Assembly (NCBI GenBank): GCA_023391105.1
Contig: JAEWBO010000031.1
Location: 1-21,557 of the forward strand
Origin: Bacillota bacterium
GTDB lineage: Bacteria > Bacillota > Clostridia > Christensenellales > SZUA-584
Direction of reading: 5' to 3'
Length of the DNA: 21,557 nt
Shown: piece by piece, positions 15,414-21,557 of the stretch
How the letters are laid out: every line of letters starts with the position of its first letter
How positions within the stretch are numbered: position 1 is the first letter of the stretch
Position numbers and translations under genes: made by a program
The notes under the pieces: model-generated
The model's input: only the letters and a program-made list of their open reading frames with translations
The model's database searches: none
What the model was told of the DNA's origin: nothing

Positions 15414-15731
15414 TTATTGCTGATCTTCATTGTCCTCAGACTGATTCTCATTATTTTCAGCGGGTGTGAGAACGTACTCGTTATCATACACAAAACCAAA
15501 TTTCTCGCGGGCCTCATTTTCGACATAGTCCTGCGTGTTCATATATTCGTTTTTGTGTTCTAAGCGGTCTTTTTCTGTTTTGATCTGTTCATATTGCTCG
15601 TTTAAAACCTTTTGTTCATCCAGCATGGTGTTTATATTCATTTGCTGAATATAGATGGACACCCCCACATAAACCAGAAAAAAGGCCAACAGCAACAGCT
15701 TGAACCTAAACTTGATTTTTCGCTTTTTCAT
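15414..15731 (-). CDS. divIC: Septum formation initiator DivIC/FtsB
   Basis: A 105-residue bitopic membrane protein of the divisome: a basic N-terminus (MKKRKIKFRFK), one membrane segment (about residues 12-29), then a coiled coil (about 30-62) and the family motif NTQDYVENEAREKFGFVYDNEYV. The acidic tail (about 91-105) is unstructured. DivIC pairs with FtsL and helps to activate septal wall synthesis, also in the sporulation septum. A GTGAGGAC site precedes the ATG. It follows yabQ as in Bacillus, but with an unusually long spacer of 188 bases; a TATAAT at 15814-15809 may give it its own promoter. Confidence 0.93.
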   Translation of the reverse strand: MKKRKIKFRFKLLLLAFFLVYVGVSIYIQQMNINTMLDEQKVLNEQYEQIKTEKDRLEHKNEYMNTQDYVENEAREKFGFVYDNEYVLTPAENNENQSEDNEDQQ

Positions 15732-15799
15732 ATGTCCTCACAAAACGACCCGGATGATATTTCATCTCTTGATCAATTTATAAACCATTTAATACTTTC

Positions 15800-15919
15800 T
15801 TAAACAACATTATATTGCTCCGAGTGGGCAAACACTTCCTCTTTATTGATATGTTTGTCCGTCTTCGTAATAGGTTTCGACGTAAAATATACGACTCCTG
15901 TGACTGTATCAAAATATCC
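15800..15919 (-). other. In-frame open tail after the yabQ stop codon
   Basis: Reading on through the TAG of yabQ gives 39 further sense codons before TAA at 15802-15800, beginning GYFDTVTGVVYF and ending HSEQYNVV. The codons look protein-like (about 70% begin with a purine), yet there is no start codon near the beginning and no ribosome site. It may be a remnant of a longer yabQ, a readthrough product or chance. Confidence 0.2.
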
Positions 15920-16255
15920 CTATTTCTTATTTTCTTTGTTTTTTGAGAGCCATTTTCTTAGTTTCCTCGCCAAAAAGGATAGGAATGGCGAAATTCCCGC
16001 CATGTATAGCGCAAATCCGAGTACAAATCCGACAAACGTATAAAGTCGAAGCTCACCGGCGTTAGCGGCATACATAACGGCCACGACAATGGCTCCCAGC
16101 GTGATTATAAACATGGTGTCGAGCAGTGCCGTGACCCATTTGCCTGTCTTAAAAGACCTGCGTATCCCCCTGTAAACGTCATAAGCGAACCCCGCGATCA
16201 TGCCGCCGTATAACGTGATCAGGAAGATGTAGATTTGAGGCACCGTCGTTTCCAT
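15920..16255 (-). CDS. yabQ: Spore cortex biosynthesis protein YabQ
   Basis: A 111-residue membrane protein: METTVPQIYIFLITLYGGMIAGFAYDVYRGIRR at the start is the family signature, followed by further hydrophobic stretches (about residues 42-60 and 67-88) and a very basic C-terminus. In Bacillus YabQ sits in the outer forespore membrane and is needed for cortex assembly. The start is placed at ATG 16255, seven bases after yabP; the longer open frame upstream overlaps yabP and is not family-like. It stops at TAG, followed by the open tail described separately. Confidence 0.88.
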   Translation of the reverse strand: METTVPQIYIFLITLYGGMIAGFAYDVYRGIRRSFKTGKWVTALLDTMFIITLGAIVVAVMYAANAGELRLYTFVGFVLGFALYMAGISPFLSFLARKLRKWLSKNKENKK

Positions 16256-16262
16256 GCTGCAC

Positions 16263-16562
16263 CTACCTGAACATCTTGGAGAAAACGCCGCGTTTTGTGC
16301 GCTGCTCCTCATGATCCGCATAATCGATGCTTTGAATCTTTCCTTCCAATACAAGCTGTCCGTCATCCAGATTGAGCTTGTTGATGTGCAGGTCTTCTCC
16401 TGTCACTGTGATAAAGCCATGATTGGTCAGCAGTATGACCTCGACTTCGTTGAAGCTGTCAACATCTTCCACAGCTGTGATGATAATCTTTTCCCGTGAA
16501 TCAATAACCACCTTGTGCGGCGCGTTATTGACAGGCCTTTCTCTTTGCTCGTCAATATACAT
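16263..16562 (-). CDS. yabP: Sporulation protein YabP
   Basis: A 99-residue soluble protein of the YabP/YqfC family: HKVVIDSREKIIITAVEDVDSF, then EVILLTNHGFITVTGEDLHINKL and LVLEGKIQSIDY, a beta-rich fold. YabP is made in the mother cell under sigma-E in Bacillus and is needed for spore cortex formation. The start is set at ATG 16562 because AAAGGAG lies 8 bases before it. It is the first gene of a yabP-yabQ-divIC unit. Confidence 0.92.
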   Translation of the reverse strand: MYIDEQRERPVNNAPHKVVIDSREKIIITAVEDVDSFNEVEVILLTNHGFITVTGEDLHINKLNLDDGQLVLEGKIQSIDYADHEEQRTKRGVFSKMFR

Positions 16563-16595
16563 GATAAAAACTCCTTTGCATGGGATGCACACTAA

Positions 16596-16624
16596 AATAT
16601 ATGCCACAGCAAAGTCATGTATAC
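16596..16624 (-). promoter_or_regulatory. Possible sigma-E promoter of yabP
   Basis: On the minus strand CATATATT (16603-16596) matches 6 of 8 positions of the sigma-E -10 consensus CATACAMT, and GTATACA (16624-16618), 14 bases upstream, is a partial match to the -35 KMATATT. In Bacillus yabP is under sigma-E. The match is modest. Confidence 0.3.
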
Positions 16625-16640
16625 TATTCACAATAAAAGT

Positions 16641-17462
16641 CTATTTAATTAGCAAAGAGGGCTTAAAATGCTTGTCTGGCACAAAATATGGTTTGCCATG
16701 TTTCTGCACATTACGAACGCGCCCGTTATATGTGATGGCGTTTGAAGGACAAAAAGAGTAGCATCTCAGGCACTGTGTGCAATTCCCCGCAAACGCCGGA
16801 ACATCCTCGAGCGTGATATTTTCCATCGGACATAATTTCGCGCAAAGACCGCAATGCGTGCACCTGTCTTTGTCAACACCCACGATATTGCGCGATTTTT
16901 TTGAAGACAACCGGTATGTAACACGCTGCAGCAGGCCAAGCAGAAAACTGTAGCGTCCTTTTATGCGCGCCTGGCCGCTCAGCAGTTTTGTAACATACTG
17001 CTCAACATGTATTTCAGTATTGTCCATGATGCGTTTGATAACATTTTCATCTGGTGTTCCGAATGTGCCGCGATACATGCTCAAATTGGACGGCATTGCG
17101 AAATGCTCAGTCGTATCGATGATAAGCCCCTTGTTTTTCAGCCGTTTATGCGCTATCCACGCACCGTCTCCCGAGTAGCACATTTGTGTGCAGAAAACAT
17201 GAACATGCTTTCCCTTTTCGGATTCTGGCAGTGTATCGATAAAGCGTTTCGTAGGCTCTGGCAGATCAGAGCTATATACCGGCCAGCCAAACAAAACAAG
17301 ATCGGCGGTTTTTATCCACCAATCCGCTTTCTTGGGTGTCAGTTTATCAATTGATACAGCAGAAGCGTTGATGTTCTTCGCGTCAAGCTGCCTTTTAATT
17401 CGATCTGCGACCCACCACGTATTCCCCGTTCCGCTGAAAAAGAAAATAACTGCTGTATACAT
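16641..17462 (-). CDS. EFR1-type flavodoxin-ferredoxin fusion protein
   Basis: A 273-residue redox protein. The N-terminal part (1-150) is flavodoxin-like: FFFSGTGNTWWVADRI as the FMN phosphate loop and LVLFGWPVYSSDLP. Residues about 200-245 hold two [4Fe-4S] clusters: CTHCGLCAKLCP and CTQCLRCYSFCP. This arrangement is the EFR1 family, common in anaerobes; electron partners are unknown. The start is set at ATG 17462, two bases after the prfB stop codon; a longer in-frame start (17498) would overlap prfB. No good ribosome site is seen, so it may be translated by coupling to prfB. No terminator follows before yabP. Confidence 0.85.
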   Translation of the reverse strand: MYTAVIFFFSGTGNTWWVADRIKRQLDAKNINASAVSIDKLTPKKADWWIKTADLVLFGWPVYSSDLPEPTKRFIDTLPESEKGKHVHVFCTQMCYSGDGAWIAHKRLKNKGLIIDTTEHFAMPSNLSMYRGTFGTPDENVIKRIMDNTEIHVEQYVTKLLSGQARIKGRYSFLLGLLQRVTYRLSSKKSRNIVGVDKDRCTHCGLCAKLCPMENITLEDVPAFAGNCTQCLRCYSFCPSNAITYNGRVRNVQKHGKPYFVPDKHFKPSLLIK

Positions 17463-17463
17463 A

Positions 17464-18564
17464 TTATGAACTCGCAAGATATGCGTTGATAAACGCATCC
17501 AGCTCGCCGTCCATCACCGCCGCGACATTGCCTGTTTCTTCGCCAGTGCGATGATCCTTAACCATACTGTACGGATGAAACACATATGAACGGATCTGAC
17601 TGCCCCATTCAATCTTTTTCATTTCGCCCTTTATTTCTTGAATTTCTTTCATCTTTTCGCTTTCGCGTCTTTCAATTAGCTTGGATTTGAGCATGCGCAT
17701 TGCAGTTTCTCTGTTTTGTATCTGCGAGCGTTCATTCTGACATTGGACCACGATATTCGTCGGCAGATGCGTGATGCGAATAGCGGACTCAGTCTTATTA
17801 ACATGCTGGCCGCCCGCGCCTGAAGAACGATATGTATCCACTCGCAGATCATCTGAATTAATTTCGATATCGGCATCGTCATCCTCTAAATCAGGCATCA
17901 CGTCCAGCGATGCAAATGATGTATGCCGCCGTGCGGATGAGTCGAAAGGCGATATGCGCACAAGCCTGTGAACGCCTTTTTCCGCTTTCAAATACCCATA
18001 TGCATTAAGACCTATGACTTCAAACGTCACGCTCTTTACGCCTGCCTCATCGCCTGCCAGAAAGTCCAGCACACGCACCGAATACTTTTTGCGTTCTGCC
18101 CAGCGCGTGTACATACGGTAAAGCATCTCCACCCAGTCCTGAGCTTCGGTGCCACCCGCGCCTGCGTGCAATGAGAGAATCGCGCCGCTGGAATCATATT
18201 CGCCGCGAAGCAGCGCTTTTAAGCGAAGCTCAGACACATCGTTGTGCAGCAACGCAAGCTCATTTGAAAGCTCTTCAGCCATATCGCTATCGCCGGATTC
18301 CTCAACAAGCTCTAGCATCACAGCCGCATCATCCAACCTTTGCGTCATCTTGCCGTACTGCTCCAGTTTATCTTCTATGGGTTTTACCTTTTTATTGACC
18401 TTATTGGCTTCCTTGATGTCATCCCAGAAGTTGGGCGCTTCCATTTGCGCCTGCAACTCAGTCATTTCATTTTTTAGTGTCTCAATACCCAGTGCCGTCT
18501 CGGCTTCCTTCACTATCGTCTTAATTTCTGTCAATGCCAGTTTGGCTTCATCTGTTGTCAGCAT
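17464..18564 (-). CDS. prfB: Peptide chain release factor 2 (no programmed frameshift)
   Basis: Releases the finished peptide at UGA and UAA codons. The 366 residues include the N-terminal coiled coil, the RF2 stop-codon motif SPF (205-207, in RISPFDSSARRHTSF) and the catalytic GGQ (251-253, in SSGAGGQHVNKTES). It is a single open frame: at residues 24-27, where many RF2 genes carry a CTT-TGA-C frameshift site, this gene reads CTG-GGT-ATT. It follows secA by 9 bases, with AGAGGAG overlapping the secA stop codon; secA-prfB is a classical pair in Firmicutes. Confidence 0.97.
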   Translation of the reverse strand: MLTTDEAKLALTEIKTIVKEAETALGIETLKNEMTELQAQMEAPNFWDDIKEANKVNKKVKPIEDKLEQYGKMTQRLDDAAVMLELVEESGDSDMAEELSNELALLHNDVSELRLKALLRGEYDSSGAILSLHAGAGGTEAQDWVEMLYRMYTRWAERKKYSVRVLDFLAGDEAGVKSVTFEVIGLNAYGYLKAEKGVHRLVRISPFDSSARRHTSFASLDVMPDLEDDDADIEINSDDLRVDTYRSSGAGGQHVNKTESAIRITHLPTNIVVQCQNERSQIQNRETAMRMLKSKLIERRESEKMKEIQEIKGEMKKIEWGSQIRSYVFHPYSMVKDHRTGEETGNVAAVMDGELDAFINAYLASS

Positions 18565-18573
18565 AGTCTCCTC

Positions 18574-21246
18574 TTACTGCTCTTGTCCGCAGCAATTCTT
18601 GAATTTTTTACCGCTGCCGCACGGGCACGATGAATTTCGACCCACCTTATTGCCGCTTGAATCCAACACCTTTTTTGGCGGTTCAACCGCCCTTGGCGCT
18701 TCGCTCTGCTGAGGCTTTGAGGTCAGCTTCACGTGGAAGAGCATTGTCAGCGTATCCTGCTGGATATCACGGACCATCTCTTCAAACATGTCGAAGCCCT
18801 CGTTACGGTATTCGATGATAGGATCTCGCTGACCGTAAGCGCGAAGGCCGATGCCCTGACGCAGCTGATCCATCGCGTCAATATGCGCCATCCATTTCTC
18901 ATCCACCACACGCAGCAATATGATGCGCTCGATTTCGCGCATGCTCTGACCGCCCGATTCAATTTCTTCTTCTTTACGCTTATATATATCAAGCGCAGTG
19001 TCGAGTATTCGTTGTTTGGCCTTATCCGGCGTTAGATTTTCGATCTCTTCGGTCTTGAAGAGCTCCATCCCTCTTGGCAGGAACACCTTGTTGAAGTATT
19101 CATATAAGCCCTCAAGGCCCCATTCTTCGGGGTAAACATTTGCAGGACAATATACCGTTACCATCTCGTCGATGAGGTCTTTAAGCATATCGACGATTTT
19201 TTCGCGCATATCCTCACCTGTGAGCACAGACCGGCGCTGCGAATAAATCAGCTCACGCTGCTTGTTCATCACATCGTCGTATTGCAGCACGTTCTTTCTT
19301 ATTTCAAAGTTGCGCGCCTCAATACGTTTTTGTGCGGATTCAATTTGACGTGTCAAAAGTCCGGCAGCGATGGGAATATCGTCGCCCTTGCTCACCGCGC
19401 TCATGATGTTCTGAACGCGCTCCCCACCGAACAAACGCATCAAATCATCTGAAAGCGAAATGAAGAACACGGATGAACCCGGGTCTCCCTGGCGTCCTGC
19501 GCGGCCTCGCAGCTGGTTGTCGATACGGCGCGATTCATGCCGCTCCGTACCCACGATGTGCAAGCCGCCGAGACTCACCACTTCGTCGTGCTCGGGCTGC
19601 ATGAATTTCTTGTGTTTCTCGAACAACTCCGCATAGCGTTTGCGTGCTCTCAAAATATCTTCGTCATCAGTCGGCGCATGGCCAATGCCCTGTTCGATCA
19701 GTTCTTCGGTAAAATCCTCCAGGCGCATATCCGCGCGCGCAGAAAAGTCCGGGTTGCCGCCAAGTATGATATCGGTACCGCGACCGGCCATATTCGTCGC
19801 AATCGTTACAGCGCCTTTCTTGCCAGCCTGCGCCACGATTAAAGCTTCTTTTTCGTGGTTCTTGGCGTTTAGTACGTTGTGCTTGATGCCAGTACGAACG
19901 AGCATGCCGGATAGCCGCTCTGATTTTTCCACCGATACCGTACCTACCAGTACGGGCCGTCCGGTTTCATGGACACGCTTGATTTCCTCCACAACAGCGC
20001 GGAATTTGCCTTCTTCGGTCGCGTATATCACGTCGTTCATGTCATCACGAACCATCGGCATGTTTGTGGGAATCTGTACCACGTCCAGATTGTATATGCC
20101 CTGAAACTCATCTTCTTCCGTTTTTGCCGTACCCGTCATGCCCGAAAGCTTGTCGTACATGCGGAAGTAGTTCTGGAATGTGATTGTCGCGAGTGTACGC
20201 GTTTCACGCTCCACCTTAACGTTCTCCTTGGCTTCAATCGCCTGATGAAGCCCTTCAGAATATCGGCGGCCCACCATCAAACGCCCTGTGAACTCATCCA
20301 CGATCATAACCTGACCGTCTTTAACAACATAATCGATATCGCGCTTCATGAGATTATTCGCTTTTAGTGCCTGATTGATATGGTGGTAAAGCTCTGTATT
20401 TTCAATGTCCGAGAGATTCTCGACGCCAAACGCCTTTTCGCACTTGGCAACGCCCTGCTCGTTTAGATTGATGGCTTTTAGCTTCTCATCGATCGTAAAA
20501 TCGTCTTCCTCTTTGAGCTGACGCACAAACCGGTCGACCGTCGTGTACATATCGGTGCTCTTCTCACCCGCACCCGAAATGATCAGGGGCGTTCTCGCTT
20601 CGTCAACGAGTATGCTGTCTACTTCGTCCACAACAGCGAAGCTGAGCTCGCGCTGAACCATGCGTTCCTTACGCACCACCATATTATCGCGTAAATAGTC
20701 GAATCCAAATTCGTTGTTGGTGCCATAGACAATATCACAGCGGTATGCCTCGCGACGTTCTTCAGGTGTGACATCATGTATGACGAGTCCAACAGTGTAC
20801 CCAAGGAAGGAATACAGCTTACCCATCCATTCGGAGTCTCTCTTTGCCAGGTAATCGTTCACGGTGACCACATGAACGCCCTTGCCAGTCAGCGCATTCA
20901 GACACACAGCGAGCGTGGCAGCAAGCGTTTTGCCTTCGCCTGTTTTCATCTCGGCGATGCGCCCCTGATGCAATACGATACCACCAATGAGCTGTACATA
21001 GAAGTGCCTCATGCCTAGCACACGCCTGGATGCTTCCCTTACCTGAGCAAATACTTCTGGCAGCAAAACGTCAAGACTCTCACCTTTTTCATAGCGTTGC
21101 TTAAATTCAGCGGTTTTGGCGGTGAGCTCACTGTCGCTAAGCGCTTTAAACCGATCCTCCTGCGCTTCCACCGCGTCCGCAATCTTTCTTATCTTCTTTA
21201 TTCGGGAATCGTTACTCCCTGCAATGACATTTTTTAAAAGACCCAT
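18574..21246 (-). CDS. secA: Preprotein translocase ATPase SecA
   Basis: The motor that pushes preproteins through SecYEG. At 890 residues it is slightly longer than the Bacillus protein. Visible are MKTGEGKT (Walker A, 100-107), VVDEVDS (Walker B, 207-210), TVSVEKSE and TNMAGRGTDIILGG (helicase motifs), the GRAGRQGDPGSS motif, and the C-terminal zinc site GRNSSCPCGSGKK followed by FKNCC, binding SecB or ribosomes in other species. AAGGGA precedes the ATG. It is the first gene of a secA-prfB unit with its own strong promoter. Confidence 0.98.
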   Translation of the reverse strand: MGLLKNVIAGSNDSRIKKIRKIADAVEAQEDRFKALSDSELTAKTAEFKQRYEKGESLDVLLPEVFAQVREASRRVLGMRHFYVQLIGGIVLHQGRIAEMKTGEGKTLAATLAVCLNALTGKGVHVVTVNDYLAKRDSEWMGKLYSFLGYTVGLVIHDVTPEERREAYRCDIVYGTNNEFGFDYLRDNMVVRKERMVQRELSFAVVDEVDSILVDEARTPLIISGAGEKSTDMYTTVDRFVRQLKEEDDFTIDEKLKAINLNEQGVAKCEKAFGVENLSDIENTELYHHINQALKANNLMKRDIDYVVKDGQVMIVDEFTGRLMVGRRYSEGLHQAIEAKENVKVERETRTLATITFQNYFRMYDKLSGMTGTAKTEEDEFQGIYNLDVVQIPTNMPMVRDDMNDVIYATEEGKFRAVVEEIKRVHETGRPVLVGTVSVEKSERLSGMLVRTGIKHNVLNAKNHEKEALIVAQAGKKGAVTIATNMAGRGTDIILGGNPDFSARADMRLEDFTEELIEQGIGHAPTDDEDILRARKRYAELFEKHKKFMQPEHDEVVSLGGLHIVGTERHESRRIDNQLRGRAGRQGDPGSSVFFISLSDDLMRLFGGERVQNIMSAVSKGDDIPIAAGLLTRQIESAQKRIEARNFEIRKNVLQYDDVMNKQRELIYSQRRSVLTGEDMREKIVDMLKDLIDEMVTVYCPANVYPEEWGLEGLYEYFNKVFLPRGMELFKTEEIENLTPDKAKQRILDTALDIYKRKEEEIESGGQSMREIERIILLRVVDEKWMAHIDAMDQLRQGIGLRAYGQRDPIIEYRNEGFDMFEEMVRDIQQDTLTMLFHVKLTSKPQQSEAPRAVEPPKKVLDSSGNKVGRNSSCPCGSGKKFKNCCGQEQ

Positions 21247-21282
21247 AGCTTTCCCTTCTTATCGTCACACGACGAGCGAATC

Positions 21283-21312
21283 GTTGATGCTGCCAATATA
21301 ATGCAGCATAAC
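21283..21312 (-). promoter_or_regulatory. Stem-loop at the 5' end of the secA leader
   Basis: ATGCTGC (21309-21303) pairs with GCAGCAT (21293-21287) around a 9-base loop, extended by GTT/AAC with one bulged base. It begins a few bases after the predicted transcription start, so it may protect the mRNA 5' end or take part in secA control. There is no T run. Confidence 0.4.
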
Positions 21313-21322
21313 GCACTGTATC

Positions 21323-21351
21323 ATTCTACCACTTGCAGTCTTCTTAATCAA
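21323..21351 (-). promoter_or_regulatory. Promoter of secA-prfB
   Basis: TTGATT (21351-21346) and TAGAAT (21328-21323) on the minus strand are 17 bases apart, and TGG directly before the -10 box makes it an extended -10. The leader to the secA ATG is about 70 bases. Confidence 0.75.
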
Positions 21352-21418
21352 CTATTTCAGGTGTGAAGCATTCGTGAACAAATTATATTCAATGTTCCAA
21401 TATTCTATAATTCCTTTT

Positions 21419-21448
21419 CTGACAAAATGCCCGTGTAGGTTGTACAAT
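21419..21448 (+). promoter_or_regulatory. Promoter of the truncated right-edge gene
   Basis: CTGACA (21419-21424) and TACAAT (21443-21448) are separated by 18 bases. Transcription would begin near 21455, about 95 bases before the ATG at 21551. It diverges from the secA promoter; the 21352-21418 interval between them is A/T-rich with nothing else recognisable. Confidence 0.55.
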
Positions 21449-21457
21449 GATGTGTAA

Positions 21458-21550
21458 CAGTTAGAAGGAAAGAAAAAAGCAAGGAACCCAAAAATCTGAT
21501 AAAGTTGTAACTGCTAAGAAAACAACGATCAGAAAGAAAGGGCTCCTTGC
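21458..21550 (+). promoter_or_regulatory. Structured leader RNA with long hairpin and possible pseudoknot
   Basis: Three nested complementary segments make one long hairpin: 21479-21489 with 21540-21550 (11 bp, one A-C mismatch), 21495-21500 with 21528-21533 (TCTGAT/ATCAGA) and 21504-21508 with 21522-21526 (GTTGT/ACAAC), separated by A-rich internal loops. The top loop holds TAACTG (21508-21513), complementary to CAGTTA (21458-21463) upstream, so a pseudoknot is possible. The outer stem ends at the base before the ATG and includes part of the weak AAAGGG ribosome site, so it should limit translation. The class of the element is not recognised. Confidence 0.5.
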
Positions 21551-21557
21551 ATGAAAA
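21551..21557 (+). CDS. Start of a gene cut by the window end
   Basis: ATGAAAA at the window edge, downstream of a promoter and a structured leader and 8 bases after AAAGGG, is probably the first two codons of a plus-strand gene. Nothing can be said of its product. A hairpin that hides the start region is common in front of transposase genes, but other genes have such leaders too. Confidence 0.35.

Noticed and set aside
16255..16366. N-terminal extension of YabQ (37 more residues)
   Set aside because: It overlaps yabP, is rich in Cys/Arg unlike the family, and the family start METTVPQIY lies at 16255.
18149..18712. 187-codon open frame on the plus strand antisense to prfB
   Set aside because: It is Ser/Leu-rich low-complexity translation of the opposite strand of a conserved gene, spanning the prfB-secA junction.
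1..21557. CRISPR array, prophage, integron or toxin-antitoxin pair
   Set aside because: I looked for regularly spaced repeats, attachment sites, phage genes and small paired genes and saw none.

Overview
The window is a 21.6 kb chromosomal segment from an endospore-forming, low-to-mid GC Firmicute, most likely a clostridial lineage. Evidence for this: sporulation genes yabP and yabQ next to divIC, a YabM(SpoVB/MurJ-like)-YabN(MazG) pair, strong AGGAGG-type ribosome binding sites, sigma-A-like promoters with 17-base spacers, a SecA that ends in a SEC-C zinc motif, and a type II (eukaryote-like) NADP isocitrate dehydrogenase. Nearly all of it is core housekeeping DNA. I see no CRISPR array, phage, defence island or biosynthetic cluster.

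Layout. (1) 1-379, minus strand: a tRNA run transcribed Leu(TAG), Gly(GCC), Gly(TCC), Lys(CTT, cut by the window edge) from a clear promoter. (2) 430-2236, minus: icd followed by a small SEC-C zinc-motif protein, with a promoter and a palindrome in front. (3) 2300-6015, minus: the glycolytic operon pgk-tpiA-gpmI, with an internal terminator-like hairpin between pgk and tpiA and a strong terminator at its end. (4) 6076-6601, minus: trmL, divergent from (5) 6657-10184, plus: the flippase yabM/murJ-like gene, yabN/mazG and the HU gene, ending in a strong terminator. (6) 10263-14338, plus: a PlsC-like acyltransferase with an extra zinc-ribbon tail, a GltS-like sodium/glutamate carrier and a GPH-family sugar/cation symporter. 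(7) 14331-17462, minus: ppx/gppA, divIC, yabQ, yabP and an EFR1-type flavodoxin-ferredoxin protein. (8) 17464-21351, minus: secA-prfB. (9) 21419-21557, plus: a promoter, a long structured leader and the first codons of a gene cut by the window end.

How the parts relate. The YabM, YabN, HU, YabP, YabQ, DivIC and Ppx genes are the pieces of a cluster that is normally collinear in spore-formers. Here it is split: the first half is on the plus strand and the second half on the minus strand, with lipid and transport genes between them, and the S4-domain gene rqcP (yabO) is missing from its usual place between hup and yabP. This rearrangement, the structured leader at the right edge, the two-domain acyltransferase, the degenerate methylase half of MazG and the frameshift-free prfB are the observations most worth a second look. 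None of them amounts to a clearly new system.
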